The position numbers and the translations under genes were made by a program. The notes below the pieces were generated by a model. That model was not told the origin of the DNA and did no database searches. It saw only the letters and a list, made by a program, of their open reading frames with translations. Positions 1-14,430 of a stretch of DNA of 64,000 nt are shown piece after piece. This stretch comes from Deinococcus aetherius (GTDB lineage: Bacteria > Deinococcota > Deinococci > Deinococcales > Deinococcaceae): positions 150,001 through 214,000 of the forward strand of contig NZ_AP026560.1 of NCBI RefSeq assembly GCF_025997855.1. Direction: 5' to 3'. Each line of letters starts with the position of its first letter. Within the stretch, counting starts at the first letter, position 1.

Positions 1-3
1 CGC

Positions 4-1023
<1,020 letters not shown>

Positions 1024-1104
1024 GGGGCGAAGGTCGAAGTGGGTCTGTGACCCTCGACCATCCGGCCTATCCCCTTTGTGATCCAGTGCAGTGTTCGTTT
1101 TCCG

Positions 1105-1127
1105 TTAAGCGAGTAAACACTCACTAA
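1105..1127. promoter_or_regulatory. Probable TetR operator over the tetR start
   Basis: Imperfect palindrome: GCGAGT, a four-base centre AAAC, then ACTCAC, flanked by TTAA and TAA. It ends on the first base of the tetR start codon. A near-identical 23-bp site (18 of 23 bases) occurs at 1763-1785 before the first efflux gene. Autorepression by the adjacent TetR protein is inferred. Confidence 0.7.
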
Positions 1128-1720
1128 TGCCTCGCCCCCGCCTGATCACCGACGAAAGAATTGTGGCAGCGGCCCGCGAGGTGTTCCTGGAGCAGGGCTT
1201 CTCGGCCACGACCGCCGAGATCGCCCGGCGCGCGGGCATCTCCGAGGGCACCCTGTTCAAACGCTTCGCTTCCAAGGAAGACATCTTCGAGGAGGTCGTG
1301 GGGCTGCGGAATTACGCCGAGTGGCGCGAGGAACTTACCATGCTCGTCGGCGTCGGCGACGTGCGGCGCAACCTGGAGCGCGCGGCGCTGCGCTTCGTCG
1401 AGACGGCGGGACGCGTCCTACCCCACCTGATGCTGATCTTCTCGCGTGGGCACGCCCCGGCCCACAACCCCATGCTCGAGCGCCTTGGCAACCCCATCCG
1501 CCACGACGCGGACGCGGTCGCCGCCTACCTGCGCGCCGAGGTCGCCCTCGGGCGAGTGCGCCCGGTGGACGCCGACGTGACGGCGCTGACCCTGATGGGC
1601 ACCCTGACCCACTACGTCCACCGCGAGCACATGACCCCCGACCCCACCCGCGAGCCGCTCGACGCCGGACGCCTTGTGCGCGGCCTCTTCGACGTGCTGT
1701 GGCCGGGTCTGGAACCCTAG
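1127..1720 (+). CDS. TetR/AcrR-family transcriptional regulator
   Basis: A 197-aa one-component repressor. Residues about 8-55 form the typical TetR helix-turn-helix: an [16 protein letters not shown] helix followed by [20 protein letters not shown]. The rest is the usual all-helical ligand-binding and dimerisation domain. It lies directly upstream of, and in the same direction as, a four-gene RND efflux operon. A shared operator-like sequence before both units makes it the likely local repressor, released by an unknown ligand. The ligand cannot be read from the sequence. Confidence 0.9.
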   Translation: MPRPRLITDERIVAAAREVFLEQGFSATTAEIARRAGISEGTLFKRFASKEDIFEEVVGLRNYAEWREELTMLVGVGDVRRNLERAALRFVETAGRVLPHLMLIFSRGHAPAHNPMLERLGNPIRHDADAVAAYLRAEVALGRVRPVDADVTALTLMGTLTHYVHREHMTPDPTREPLDAGRLVRGLFDVLWPGLEP

Positions 1721-1762
1721 CCCCGGCGGGGCCGTATGAGGTCCGTGCGGCGCCCACCCGGG

Positions 1763-1785
1763 GTAAGCAAGTTCTCACTCACTAA
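1763..1785. promoter_or_regulatory. Probable TetR operator before the efflux operon
   Basis: Matches the site at 1105-1127 at 18 of 23 positions: TAAGC, then A (G in the other copy), AGT, three variable bases, then CACTCACTAA. It lies 28-50 bp before the first TolC-like ATG, where a bound repressor would block transcription. Confidence 0.7.
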
Positions 1786-1812
1786 CTCTCCTCCCCGACC
1801 TCTGAGGTTTCC

Positions 1813-3279
1813 ATGCGTTCCCCGCCCTTCCTGACTTCCTGCCTGCTGCTGTTGCTGGCGCCCCTGGCCCTGGGGGGTGCGCTCGCGCAAACCGCCGCGC
1901 CCCCTCCGTCCCCGACCGTCTTCGCCCAGGGCGCGCCCGCGCCGCTGACCCTCGCCCAGACGCTCACCCTCCTGCGCCAGAGCCCGGGGTGGCGGAGCGC
2001 GGACCTGCAATACCGGGCCGCCGAACTCGCGCTCCAGAGTGCCCGGGCGCGGGCCGGGCTGAACGTGACCGTCGGGGCGGACGCGAGCGCCGTCAAGATT
2101 CCCGTCTCCTCGGGCGACCTCACCCTGAACACCACCGTCACCGCGCAGGTGTCGGCGAGCGTGCTCCCCTGGTCACCCGCGCTGGAGGCGGTTCGCAGCG
2201 CGGAGCGGGGCCTGAGCCGCGCCGGGGCCGACCTGCGCGCCGCCCGGCTGAGTGCCGCCGTGAGCGCGGTGCAGGCGTACCTCGGGGCGCGCAACGCCGC
2301 CGCGAGCCTCGCGCTAGCGGACGCGCAGGTCTCGCTCACTGCCCGACAACTGGAGGTGGCGCAATCCCAGCGGCAATCGGGCGTGCTCACCGCCGAGGGC
2401 CTGCTCGTGAGGCAGGGGGCCTTCGACGACGCGCGGGCGGCTCAGGACCAGGCCCACACGAACGTGGATCTCGCCGCCCGGGGGCTCGCCAACCTGCTGG
2501 GCCAGCCCGTCACCCTGCCCGCCCAGGCCGCCGCGTTCGGCCCGCTGCCCGCCGCGCCGGGGGAGCCCACTGCCCTGGACGCCCAGATCACCCGCGCCCT
2601 GGCGGCCCGGCCCGAGGTGGCCCGCGCGCAGAACGACCTCGCCGACGCGCAGGCGCAACTCCGGGCGGCGCAGCTCGACCTGCGGCTGCCCGACCTCAGC
2701 GCGTCCGCGCAGTTCGGGCAGATCACGACCGGCCAGAGCAGTGCCGCCACCCGCACGGTGGGCGGCAGCCTGGACGTGAAGACGGGCGTGCTCGCCGGGC
2801 AGGTGAGCTTCCCGCTGCGCGACCCCGGCGACCTCCCGACGGGGCTGGCCCTGACCCTGAGTGCCGATCTGCCCGTTCTGGGCGGCGGGAGACGCGCGGC
2901 GCTGACCTCCGCCGAGGTGGGGGCGCAGCGCGCGGCCCTGGCCCTCGACACCGCCCGGCAGAGCGTGGACCTGGAGGTGCGGCAGCGGTACGCCGACCTC
3001 CAGACGGCGCTGGGCACCCTTCAGAGTCAGCGCGGCGCCCTCGCCCGGGCCCGGGCGGGCCTCGCCACCGCGCTCGGGCGGCTCACGGCGGGCCTCGCCA
3101 CGGCGCTCGACGTGGAGGCGGCCGAGCTGAACCTGCGGCAGGCCGAACTCGGAGTGGACACGGCCACCGTGAACGCCTACCTCGCCTCGCTGCGGCTCGC
3201 CCAGGCGACCACCGACCTCGACCCCACGCTCCTGACCGTCGCCCCCCCCACCCCGCCCGCCCCGGAGGCCCGCCCATGA
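1813..3279 (+). CDS. TolC-family outer-membrane efflux protein (first copy)
   Basis: A 488-aa outer-membrane factor that would form the exit duct of a tripartite pump. It begins with a signal peptide (hydrophobic run ending ALGGALAQ). Two long Ala/Gln/Leu-rich helical hairpin repeats typical of OEP domains follow, for example [16 protein letters not shown] heptads near the C-terminus. A GAGG motif precedes the ATG. Its TGA overlaps the ATG of the next gene (ATGA), so the two are translationally coupled. It is unusual that a second TolC-like gene follows at once. Confidence 0.88.
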   Translation: MRSPPFLTSCLLLLLAPLALGGALAQTAAPPPSPTVFAQGAPAPLTLAQTLTLLRQSPGWRSADLQYRAAELALQSARARAGLNVTVGADASAVKIPVSSGDLTLNTTVTAQVSASVLPWSPALEAVRSAERGLSRAGADLRAARLSAAVSAVQAYLGARNAAASLALADAQVSLTARQLEVAQSQRQSGVLTAEGLLVRQGAFDDARAAQDQAHTNVDLAARGLANLLGQPVTLPAQAAAFGPLPAAPGEPTALDAQITRALAARPEVARAQNDLADAQAQLRAAQLDLRLPDLSASAQFGQITTGQSSAATRTVGGSLDVKTGVLAGQVSFPLRDPGDLPTGLALTLSADLPVLGGGRRAALTSAEVGAQRAALALDTARQSVDLEVRQRYADLQTALGTLQSQRGALARARAGLATALGRLTAGLATALDVEAAELNLRQAELGVDTATVNAYLASLRLAQATTDLDPTLLTVAPPTPPAPEARP

Positions 3280-4325
3280 ACCGCCCATCCCCCGCCCTGT
3301 CCATCGCCCTCGCCCTCACCCTCGCCTCGCCGCTCGCCGCCGCGCAGACGGTGGGCCTGACCCTGCCGGACGCGGTGGCCCGGGCGCTGGCGAGCGGCCC
3401 CGACGTGACCACCGCCCGCGCCAACCTGCAAAAGGCGCAGGCGACCCTGCGCTCCACCCAGGCCGACCCCAGCTCGGTCATCACCACCCTCACCCAGGCC
3501 CAGCAGGGCGCCGCCGCCGCCGAGGCCACCCTGGCGGGCACGAAACTCAACGTGGCGCAGACGGTGATCGGTCAGTACCTCGCCGCCTACGAGGCCGCCG
3601 GGCGTATCGCCCTGAACGAGGCGCAGGTGCGGCTCGACGAGCGCACCCTCCAGATCGCCCGCGCCCGGTTGCAGGCCCGGGTCGCCACCCAGCTCGACGT
3701 GAACCGCGCGCAGACCACCCTCAACCAGGACCGCCAGGAACTCGCCGACGCCCGGGCGAGCCTCCCGGTCCTCGAAGCTCAGCTCGCCCGCACCCTCGGG
3801 CTGGGCACGGGCACCGACCTGCGCCTCGCCGCGCCGCCCGCGCCCCCCAAGCTCAGCGTGACGCTCGCAGGCCTCCAGTCGGGGCTGGAAAAGCGGCTGC
3901 CCAACGTCGTCCAGGCGGCGCAGGGGGCGGAGTTCGCGGCCCTCCAGGTCCGCATCTCCGACAACGACTACACCCCGGCCAGGACCCTGCAAGACGCCCA
4001 GGTGGCGCTCGCCAATGCCCGGCGCGACCTGGAGGGTGCTCAGCGCGCGGCGAACACGGGGGTGCGCGACGCCTACCGCACCGCTCAGGACGCGGCGCAG
4101 CGGGTGGAGATCGCCCGGCAGACCCTCGCCAACGCGCAGACCACCCTCAGCCAAGCGCAGGCGCGGCTCCGCGCCGGGACCGCCGCCGCCGTGGACGTGC
4201 AGCAGGCGCAGGTGCAGGCGCAGCAGGCGGGGTTCGGGGTGACGCAGGCGCAGGGCAACCTCTGGCGGGCCCTGGCCGCCCTCTCCGCCGCGTCCGGCAC
4301 CGACGTAACCGGGTTCGTGAGGTGA
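3276..4325 (+). CDS. TolC-family outer-membrane efflux protein (second copy)
   Basis: A 349-aa protein starting at the ATG that overlaps the previous stop. The in-frame open stretch extends much further upstream but is only a shadow of the first tolC gene. A signal peptide ([15 protein letters not shown]) is followed by coiled, Ala/Gln-rich OEP helices containing repeated AQATLRSTQ- and [14 protein letters not shown] segments. It is clearly shorter than the first copy and than usual TolC proteins (roughly 400-480 aa). It could form a mixed duct with the first copy or serve a different state of the pump; neither can be told from sequence. Confidence 0.85.
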   Translation: MNRPSPALSIALALTLASPLAAAQTVGLTLPDAVARALASGPDVTTARANLQKAQATLRSTQADPSSVITTLTQAQQGAAAAEATLAGTKLNVAQTVIGQYLAAYEAAGRIALNEAQVRLDERTLQIARARLQARVATQLDVNRAQTTLNQDRQELADARASLPVLEAQLARTLGLGTGTDLRLAAPPAPPKLSVTLAGLQSGLEKRLPNVVQAAQGAEFAALQVRISDNDYTPARTLQDAQVALANARRDLEGAQRAANTGVRDAYRTAQDAAQRVEIARQTLANAQTTLSQAQARLRAGTAAAVDVQQAQVQAQQAGFGVTQAQGNLWRALAALSAASGTDVTGFVR

Positions 4326-5622
4326 ACGCTATGCCGCATTTCCCCCTCCGCCTCACCCTGCCGCTCACCCTCGCGCTGCTCCTCGCCGCGTGCTCTCCGG
4401 GGGGCCAGCAGGGGGCTGGGTCGGGCTCCGGGAACGCCCGCCCCGCCGCGACCCGCAACGACCTCGACGCCGCGCCCGCCAAGACGACCGCGCTCGCCGT
4501 CCGCACCGTCCCGGCCCGCACGGGCACCCTGAACGTCCAGCGCACCGCCTCCGCTCGCCTGCGCGCCGACCGTGACAGCAACGTCGCCGCGCAGGCGAGC
4601 GGGACGGTCGAGCGGCTCCTCGCGCAGGAGGGCGACCGGGTGCGGGCCGGGCAGGTCGTCGTGCAGCTCGACGATACCGGGGCGCGGCAGGCCCTCGAAA
4701 ATGCCCGCCTTCAGGCTCAGCAGGCGCAGATCAGCCTCGACCAGGCGCGCACGAACACCGGGCAGGCGACGGCCTCCCTCGGGGCCGCCGTGCAGGCCGC
4801 CGAGGCGAGCCTTGCCAAGGCCCGGCAGGACGCCGCGAGCGCCGAGAACCTCTACCGGCTGGGCGGGATCAGCCAGGCGGACCTGAGCGCCGCCCGCAGC
4901 GCGCTCGCGCAGGCCCAGAGCGGCCTCGCCCAGGCCAGGAACAACCTCGCCCAGAACGGCCGGGGCGGGCAGAGCAGCCTCGCCCTGCTCCAGACGCAGC
5001 TCGAAACCGCGCAGGCGGGCGTGCGGCAGGCGCAGGAGAACCTGGGCCGCACGGCGGTGGAGGCCCCCTTCGCCGGGGTGATCGCCTCGCTCGCCGTGGA
5101 GGTCGGGGAGTTCGCCAGCCAGGGAAGCCCCGTCTTCCGCCTGGTGGACGAGGGGAGCGTGAAGGCGACCTTCAACGTGACCCCGGCGGACGCGGCGGCC
5201 CTGACGCCCGGCACGCGGCTCAACCTGGGGTACGGGGGCGTGAATTACGTCGCCGTCGTGGAGGACGCGAGCGGGGTGGCCGGAACCGACCGCCTGGTGC
5301 CGGTCACGGCCCGGGTGCAGGGGGGCGGCAACCTCCCGGTCGGCGGCACGGCGCAGGTGCGCTACCGCGCCACCCTGGGGAACGGGGTCCTGGTGCCCAC
5401 CGGGGCGATTCAGGTGGAGGGCGGCGAGAACGCGGTGTACGTGGTCCAGGGCGGAACGGCCCGCCGGGTGCCCGTCACCGTCGTCGCCGAGTCGCAGGGG
5501 CGGGTGGCCGTGCGGGGAGTCACGGCGGGGGCGAGCGTGATCTACCCGGTGCCGCCCAGCCTCCAGGACGGGGCGAGCATCCGCGTGGGGACTCCCACGG
5601 CCCAGGCAGGGGGGCAGAACCC

Positions 5623-5626
<4 letters not shown>
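4322..5626 (+). CDS. RND efflux periplasmic adaptor (membrane fusion lipoprotein)
   Basis: A 434-aa HlyD/AcrA-type adaptor linking the inner-membrane pump to the outer-membrane duct. The N-terminal hydrophobic run ends in a lipobox, LLLAAC, so the mature protein should be a lipoprotein anchored by that Cys. A split biotinyl-lipoyl domain ([23 protein letters not shown], and later [21 protein letters not shown]) flanks an Ala/Gln coiled-coil hairpin, followed by the beta-barrel. Start is GTG 4322 (GTGA overlap) or ATG 4331. It overlaps the pump gene downstream by four bases. Confidence 0.92.
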
Positions 5627-9054
<3,428 letters not shown>

Positions 9055-9070
9055 TCGCCCGCCTCCCGTG

Positions 9071-9104
9071 AGCCCCGGCCCGTTGCGGCGGGGGCTTTTT
9101 TCTC
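9071..9104 (+). terminator. Rho-independent terminator of the efflux operon
   Basis: AGCCCC pairs with GGGGCT around a GC-rich loop and is followed by a run of T (CTTTTTTCTCG), 17 bp after the pump stop codon. Confidence 0.8.
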
Positions 9105-9251
9105 GTTTTTCTGCACCATCGCTAAAGACCCGCCCCGCCCGGGCTCCCTACAATGCGGGCTGAGCCGTGAAGGAGCCGAGCCGCCGCCTTCCGCAGGACC
9201 CGGGCGGGCCGCGCTGGAGGCGTCCGGCAAAGAGAAGGAGTGACCCTCACT

Positions 9252-10109
9252 ATGGACTGGCAGAACCTTCCCGGTGGCGGGAATATCGAGGACCGCAGAG
9301 GGGGCGGCGGCATTCCCGGCGGCGGCATCGCGGTGGGCGGCGTCGGTGGCCTGATTATCGCCCTGATCGCCATGTTCTTCGGGGTGGACCCGAGCGCGAT
9401 CCTGGGCGGCGGGGGAAGTGCTCCGACCACCCAGACGCGGACCCAGACGGCGCCCGGTGAGCAGGACCAGGCCTATCAGTTCGTGGACCGCATCCTGGGA
9501 AGCACGAACACGGTCTGGAGCGGCATCTTCCAGCAGGCAGGCCGGACGTACACCGACCCGACGCTGGTCCTGTTTTCCAACGTGGTGCAGAGCGCGTGCG
9601 GCCAAGCGAGCAGCGCCGTGGGCCCCTTCTACTGCCCGCTCGACAACAAGGTCTATCTCGACACCAGCTTCTTCGCGCAGATGGACCGGCGGCTGGGCGG
9701 GGGCGGCGACTTCGCCTACTCCTATGTGATCGCGCACGAGGTCGGGCACCACGTCCAGAACGAACTCGGCATTTCCGATCAGGTCGAGCGCGCCCAGCAG
9801 CAGGCTCGCAGCGAGGCCGAGGCGAACGGCTACAGCGTGCGGCTCGAACTCCAGGCCGACTGCTTCGCGGGGGTGTGGGGCAACAAGGTCTCCAGCCTCG
9901 CCAACCTGACCGAGGCGGACGTGCGGGGGGCGATCAACACCGCCACGGCCATCGGCGACGACACCCTCCAGCGCCAGGGCCAGGGCTACGTGGTGCCCGA
10001 CTCCTTCACCCACGGCACGAGCGAGCAGCGCGTCCGCTGGTTCATGACCGGATTTCAGGGCGGCGACCCGAACAAGTGCGACACCTTCGGGCAAAACGTG
10101 CGGCTTTGA
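9252..10109 (+). CDS. Neutral zinc metallopeptidase (YpfJ family)
   Basis: A 285-aa protein starting MDWQNLP. A glycine-rich stretch and one membrane helix (residues about 25-45, [16 protein letters not shown]) precede a periplasmic or extracellular zincin domain. The catalytic signature is HEVGHHVQ at about residue 163, with a downstream acidic ligand in the [12 protein letters not shown] segment. This matches the YpfJ/zinc-metallopeptidase family. ATG 9252 is chosen because AAGGAG lies 11 nt upstream; the in-frame GTG 9240 overlaps that ribosome-binding site. The substrate is unknown. Confidence 0.85.
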   Translation: MDWQNLPGGGNIEDRRGGGGIPGGGIAVGGVGGLIIALIAMFFGVDPSAILGGGGSAPTTQTRTQTAPGEQDQAYQFVDRILGSTNTVWSGIFQQAGRTYTDPTLVLFSNVVQSACGQASSAVGPFYCPLDNKVYLDTSFFAQMDRRLGGGGDFAYSYVIAHEVGHHVQNELGISDQVERAQQQARSEAEANGYSVRLELQADCFAGVWGNKVSSLANLTEADVRGAINTATAIGDDTLQRQGQGYVVPDSFTHGTSEQRVRWFMTGFQGGDPNKCDTFGQNVRL

Positions 10110-10155
10110 CCTGTTCCCTCACCCAAGTCGCGCCGCCCTGCGCTTTCATACACCC

Positions 10156-10869
10156 GTGACCCTTAGGCAGCGCCCCCGACCACAGCCCCGGTGGACAGTC
10201 GGGGGCGTTCCCGTGCATCTCAAACGCAGTCCCCGCCGCCGCACCCTCACCCTGCATGTCGCGCCCGGTGCGGTGACGATCCATGCCCCGGCCCGCACCC
10301 CCGAGCGGTTGATCGAGAGCTTTCTGGAGGCCAAACGTGGCTGGGCCGAACGCCACCTCGCCACCTACGCCGCCCGGTCGGCTCCGGTGCCCCTCGTGGA
10401 CGGTGCCCCCCTATCCTTCCTGGGGGAGACGCTGACCCTGCGCCTGACGCCGGGCACGCGTACCCCCTTTCGCTCGGGGCAGGAGGTCCGCGTGCCCCCC
10501 GGTGACCTGGAGGGAGTCCGCCGCGCCGTCGAGCGGTGGTACCGCCGGGCCGCCCTCCCCGAGTTGCGCGCCCTGGTGGAGGGCTACGCGGACGCGCTGG
10601 GCGCCCGGGACCGCCTGCGAGCCGTTCACCTCAGCGCCGCCCGCACCCGCTGGGGAAGTTGCACCGCCGGGGGCGACATCCGCCTCCACTGGCTCCTGAG
10701 CCGCGCCCCCCGCGAGGTCGCCGCCTACGTCGCCCTGCACGAGGCCGCGCACCTGCTCGAACTCAACCACTCGCCCCGTTACTGGGCGCACGTCGCCCGC
10801 CTGATGCCCGAGCACGCGAGGTGGCGGGCGTGGCTGAAGGAACACGGGCACACCCTGGCGCTTCCTTGA
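10156..10869 (+). CDS. YgjP/SprT-like metal-dependent hydrolase
   Basis: A 237-aa protein of the DUF45/YgjP M48-like group. The hallmark is WGSCTAGGDIRLHWLL followed by the zinc-binding LHEAAHLLELNHSPRYW (HExxH at about residue 195, with a third ligand in NHSPRYW). The N-terminal VHLKRSPRRRTLTL-like beta segment is typical. The start is a GTG 46 bp after the preceding metallopeptidase and in the same direction, so co-expression is possible. The physiological role is not established for the family. Confidence 0.85.
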   Translation: MTLRQRPRPQPRWTVGGVPVHLKRSPRRRTLTLHVAPGAVTIHAPARTPERLIESFLEAKRGWAERHLATYAARSAPVPLVDGAPLSFLGETLTLRLTPGTRTPFRSGQEVRVPPGDLEGVRRAVERWYRRAALPELRALVEGYADALGARDRLRAVHLSAARTRWGSCTAGGDIRLHWLLSRAPREVAAYVALHEAAHLLELNHSPRYWAHVARLMPEHARWRAWLKEHGHTLALP

Positions 10870-10944
10870 CTGGGCGTGAGGTCCAAGAGGACGGCCAGGG
10901 AACGAACGCCCTGGCCGCCTTACTCCCATTTGAAAGCAATAGCT

Positions 10945-11151
10945 TCACATCGCGGGCATGGGTGTCGGCAGGCCCGGCGTGTCGGGGTTGCTCGTCGGCA
11001 TGGGCTCGGGCATCCCGGGGGTGTCTGGGTTCATGGGCGGGTCCATGATCGGCCCGGTGTCGTCCCCGCCCGGCATCTGCTCGGGGAGGGGTGAGGGAAC
11101 GTCGGTCGGCTCGGTCGCGGGAGCGGGGGGACGGTCGTAGGGGGATGTCAT
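10945..11151 (-). CDS. Small proline/methionine-rich protein
   Basis: A 68-aa protein with no recognised domain. It is rich in Pro, Met, Asp and Gly. The C-terminal half contains two copies of a repeat of the form N-P-D-T-P-G-(M/L)-P-(E/T)-P-M-P. A perfect AGGAGG lies seven bases before its ATG, which is strong support because the composition alone would be weak. No signal peptide or membrane helix is visible. It is convergent with the SprT-like gene and divergent from the pilin operon. Confidence 0.65.
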   Translation of the reverse strand: MTSPYDRPPAPATEPTDVPSPLPEQMPGGDDTGPIMDPPMNPDTPGMPEPMPTSNPDTPGLPTPMPAM

Positions 11152-11364
11152 GGGGGGACCTCCTAGTTTGGGATGAGGCAGTATTGCCCCGTCCGGAAAG
11201 GCGCGGGGGAGAGGGGGGTGAAGGAATATTCACCCCATCCTCTCCGAAGGCCGTCTTCCCGGCGGGCGTTCTTTCCTGAAGGGGCTGACCACAGAAAGTG
11301 CCCCTATTGGAGGGCACCAGTTCGGGGGAAGCGGAACGCGGTCGGGGTCGCCACACTGGGCAGG

Positions 11365-13488
11365 ATGAAGGATTCCCGTAGAACGGCAGGCGCGACCCTA
11401 ATCGTGACGGTGCTGATCATGCTGCTGGTCATGTCCGCTGTCTTGGCCGTCACCGCTCAAATCACACTCTCCTCCCGGCGCAGCAGCGGCGACCAGGAGG
11501 CCACCTTGCGTGCTCAATATGCCGCCGAGAGTGGGGTGGCCCGGTCGCAGGCACAACTCAACCTGCTGAACAGCCTGCTCACCGACGACCTGGCAATTCC
11601 CGTAAGCACGGCGACAAGCGAAGTGGCTGCTCGGGTGGCGGCGCTCTGCGGCGTGAGCGGCACACTTCCGGCCAGTGGCGTCCTGTGTGGCGCGAGCCCT
11701 CCCTTCTCCTCGTCCACCCCGTCGAGCAGTGTGCTAGGAACCACTGCGAACCTGCTCACCGACACCGCCCGCCTGTCGCTCTTCACCAACTACATCCCCG
11801 ACACCGCCTACGCCCTGCGCGGTTGGACGCTGGGCAGCACGGCGAGCACCAACGAGCAGGCCTTCTGGTCGAACGCGGTGGGTTCGGCGGGGCTCACGGG
11901 CGCAGGGACTGTGGGCACCCAACCGTTTTCCAGCGCCGTACGGCTGAACATCATCGGCGTGCAGAGGCTCGCCACCGATCAGTTCACCGTGTACTTCACC
12001 GTGCCAAGCGTCGTGTCGCAGGGAGGAGACTCTACGAGCACGCGGGCCATCACCATAAATCCCGTCAATAACGTGTATACCCTCAGGATCGGGCGGGGCA
12101 GCTTTGCCAAGTACGCCCTCTACACCAACCACCACTACTCGTCCGCGTCGGCAGAGAGTGCCTGTGCGGGCAGCAGCAACGTGGGCACCAGCGGCAACGT
12201 CAGCAGCACGAGTTCCTCCTGCGACGGTGCCCGCATCTTCATGACCTCGAACACCCGCTTCTCGGGGCCGGTCCACACCAACCAGAACTTCACCTTCACC
12301 GGGTCGCCCTACTTCGGGGGTCAGGTGACCAGCGCCGGGTGTCCGGCCGGAAAGCTGACCGCCACGGGGTGCAATGTTGCCACCCGTGCGGGAGCTTTCG
12401 ACAACAGCAACTTCTACACCCCCAACGCGATGACCTCCGATCCCCCCACGATGACGGTCGGGAACGCAACCCCCAACTTTCAGAGCGGGGTGAACTGGAA
12501 CGCCGAGTTCGTGGCGCTCCCCGAGAACGGCAACGATCAGATAGCGGCGGCGAAGGCTGGCGGGCTCTACATCTCCGGGCAGGTCAACGACCTCTCCCTC
12601 TCGGTGGGCACCGTGTCGTTGGGTGGAACGAGCCAGAAAGCCCAGCTCATCAGTTATCAGCAGCAGGTGAGCGGTGTGGCCACCACCGTCAACCTCGCCT
12701 ACGGCACAAACGGGAGGATGTTCATCCTGAATCAGGGCAGCTACGTCGCGGCGCGTAAGGCTGTGGACTCGTCGGGCCAGCCCACCGGTGCCTGGGAGGC
12801 GGCGCCTGCGGGCACGGCCGCCGGGGTCTTCAACGGAGTGATCTACGCGCAAAGCGGCGTTGGCAACCTGCGGGGTCCAGCACGTACCAGCGCGGACGAC
12901 CCCAACACGGCGCCCGCAGCAGTGGCGGATTTTGCGCAGCTCACGCTCGCCTCCGACGGGGACATCAACATCACGACCGACCTCAAGTACGAAGACCCGC
13001 CCTGCGGCAGCGGGGACGCGGCCACCGCCGTCTGCAACAACACGGACGCCAAGAACATCCTGGGTATCTACTCGGCGGGCGGCGACGTCAGCATCGTCAA
13101 CAGGTACGTCTGCACGTCGTACAGCAGTGGCGCCTGCGCCTCGTTCGGCACCCGTACGCCCGCCGCTCCCAAGAACGTCACCATCCAGGCAATCCTGATG
13201 GCCGCCGGGTCGGAGGGCAAGGTGACGGTAGACGGCTACAATGTGGGGCCAACCGATGCGAACGACCGGGGCAGGGTCAACCTGATGGGCGGCATTATCG
13301 AAAACTATTACGGTGCCTTCGGGCAGACGAACGGGCGAGGCTACGGCCGCAACTTCGTCTACGACACCCGCACCTCCGAGGGGATCACGCCGCCCTCCTT
13401 CCCCACCCAGCGCAACTGGGACATCGACATCCCCGTCAGCCAGCGGCTCCAGCTTCAGGGCAGCGGCACCCAGCAGGCCCGCCAATGA
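11365..13488 (+). CDS. PilX-like pilus assembly protein (large minor pilin)
   Basis: A 707-aa protein. ATG 11365 (MKDSRRT) is chosen over an open frame that starts 192 bp upstream, because it places a pilin-like hydrophobic helix (GATLIVTVLIMLLVMSAVLAVTAQ) at the N-terminus with ARGG-type spacing. SRRSSGDQEATLRAQYAAESGVARSQ follows, the usual continuation in PilX proteins. The long C-terminal region is Ser/Thr/Gly/Asn-rich and secreted-like, with several Cys. It is the first gene of a four-gene overlapping operon of minor pilins and is far larger than classical PilX (about 200 aa). Confidence 0.8.
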   Translation: MKDSRRTAGATLIVTVLIMLLVMSAVLAVTAQITLSSRRSSGDQEATLRAQYAAESGVARSQAQLNLLNSLLTDDLAIPVSTATSEVAARVAALCGVSGTLPASGVLCGASPPFSSSTPSSSVLGTTANLLTDTARLSLFTNYIPDTAYALRGWTLGSTASTNEQAFWSNAVGSAGLTGAGTVGTQPFSSAVRLNIIGVQRLATDQFTVYFTVPSVVSQGGDSTSTRAITINPVNNVYTLRIGRGSFAKYALYTNHHYSSASAESACAGSSNVGTSGNVSSTSSSCDGARIFMTSNTRFSGPVHTNQNFTFTGSPYFGGQVTSAGCPAGKLTATGCNVATRAGAFDNSNFYTPNAMTSDPPTMTVGNATPNFQSGVNWNAEFVALPENGNDQIAAAKAGGLYISGQVNDLSLSVGTVSLGGTSQKAQLISYQQQVSGVATTVNLAYGTNGRMFILNQGSYVAARKAVDSSGQPTGAWEAAPAGTAAGVFNGVIYAQSGVGNLRGPARTSADDPNTAPAAVADFAQLTLASDGDINITTDLKYEDPPCGSGDAATAVCNNTDAKNILGIYSAGGDVSIVNRYVCTSYSSGACASFGTRTPAAPKNVTIQAILMAAGSEGKVTVDGYNVGPTDANDRGRVNLMGGIIENYYGAFGQTNGRGYGRNFVYDTRTSEGITPPSFPTQRNWDIDIPVSQRLQLQGSGTQQARQ

Positions 13489-13961
13489 AACGTTTAGTGA
13501 AGAGTCCGGGTTTTACCCTGGTCGAGCTGCTGGTGGTGATCACCATCATCGGCATTCTGGCGGCGGCGTTCGCCTTCACCTCCCTGCGGGGGTGGCGGGT
13601 TCAGCAACTCCAGGAAGGGGCGGGGCAGCTCGTCGCCGACCTGGAGCGGGCCCGTAGCCTAGCTCAGCGCAACTCGCAGGACAGCACCGTCACTTTGGGC
13701 AGCACCTCAGTCTCTGTGCCCAGCGGCAGCTATAGCGTGACCCTCTCGGGCACGGCCCGGACGTACACCTTGCCGAATGGCGTCCGCGCCGCGCCCTCCA
13801 CGGGCACCACCCCGAACACGGCGACCTTCACCGCCCCGTACGGCGAGCTGGGGAACACGACGGGCGTGGTCTGGGTGGTCAGCTCGCCGCTGGTCAGCAA
13901 TCAGTTGTACGTCAAGCTCGTCGGCGTGACAGGAAAGGTCATTCTCAGTGCAACCTATTAA
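13485..13961 (+). CDS. Minor pilin, GspH/FimT type
   Basis: A 158-aa prepilin. The prepilin-peptidase site is SPG followed by FTLVELLVVITIIGIL, giving a short basic leader (MKRLVKSPG) with cleavage after Gly. The downstream LQEGAGQLVADLERARSLAQRNSQ is typical of GspH/FimT. Its ATG overlaps the previous stop. It would initiate or prime type IV pili used for twitching and DNA uptake. Confidence 0.88.
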   Translation: MKRLVKSPGFTLVELLVVITIIGILAAAFAFTSLRGWRVQQLQEGAGQLVADLERARSLAQRNSQDSTVTLGSTSVSVPSGSYSVTLSGTARTYTLPNGVRAAPSTGTTPNTATFTAPYGELGNTTGVVWVVSSPLVSNQLYVKLVGVTGKVILSATY

Positions 13962-14430
13962 CCGCATGCTCCCGGCTCGCGGGCACACGGACGGCTTCAC
14001 GATCATCGAAATCCTGGTGGCCCTCCTCCTAATAGGTGTCCTGGTGCTCGTGGTTCTGGCGCCGCTGACCGGGCTCTTCGGACTCACGCGTCAGAGCATG
14101 CGGCAGACCGACGCCACCGCGCTTGCTCAGGGGGTAATGGAGGACATTCGCGGCCAGTGGCAGAATTGGGACAAGTACGACGCCGCCTGCGTGGCAGGTG
14201 GCGCCCTGCCAAGCGGGGTCACGGTCTCGGTGCAGAACATGACCGTGCAGGGGGCGACGAGCGGCACGGCCACGACCCTGACTCGCAGCTCCGCAACGGC
14301 CTGCCCGGGGAAAACCGGCCCCCGCCTGACCTACGCCCCCTCCGGTTCACCCCTGCTGCGGCGGGTAACAGTGACCGCCACGGTGCAGGACCGCACGTCC
14401 TCCCTGATCGCCGAGGTGGCCCAGCCATGA
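13948..14430 (+). CDS. Type IV pilus minor pilin, PilV-like
   Basis: A 160-aa prepilin with a GTG start inside the end of the GspH-like gene. The cleavage site is HTDG then FTIIEILVALLLIGVLVL, with the conserved Glu5. ALAQGVMEDIRGQW follows, as seen in PilV/GspI-like proteins. Two Cys (in YDAACVAGG and ATACPGK) may form a disulfide in the globular domain. It is the third gene of the minor pilin operon. Confidence 0.83.
   Translation: MQPINRMLPARGHTDGFTIIEILVALLLIGVLVLVVLAPLTGLFGLTRQSMRQTDATALAQGVMEDIRGQWQNWDKYDAACVAGGALPSGVTVSVQNMTVQGATSGTATTLTRSSATACPGKTGPRLTYAPSGSPLLRRVTVTATVQDRTSSLIAEVAQP

Noticed and set aside
1989..3275. A 778-aa protein fused to the second TolC-like gene
   Set aside because: The first 429 codons are an Arg/Pro/Gly-rich shadow of the first tolC gene; the real start is ATG 3276 with a signal peptide.
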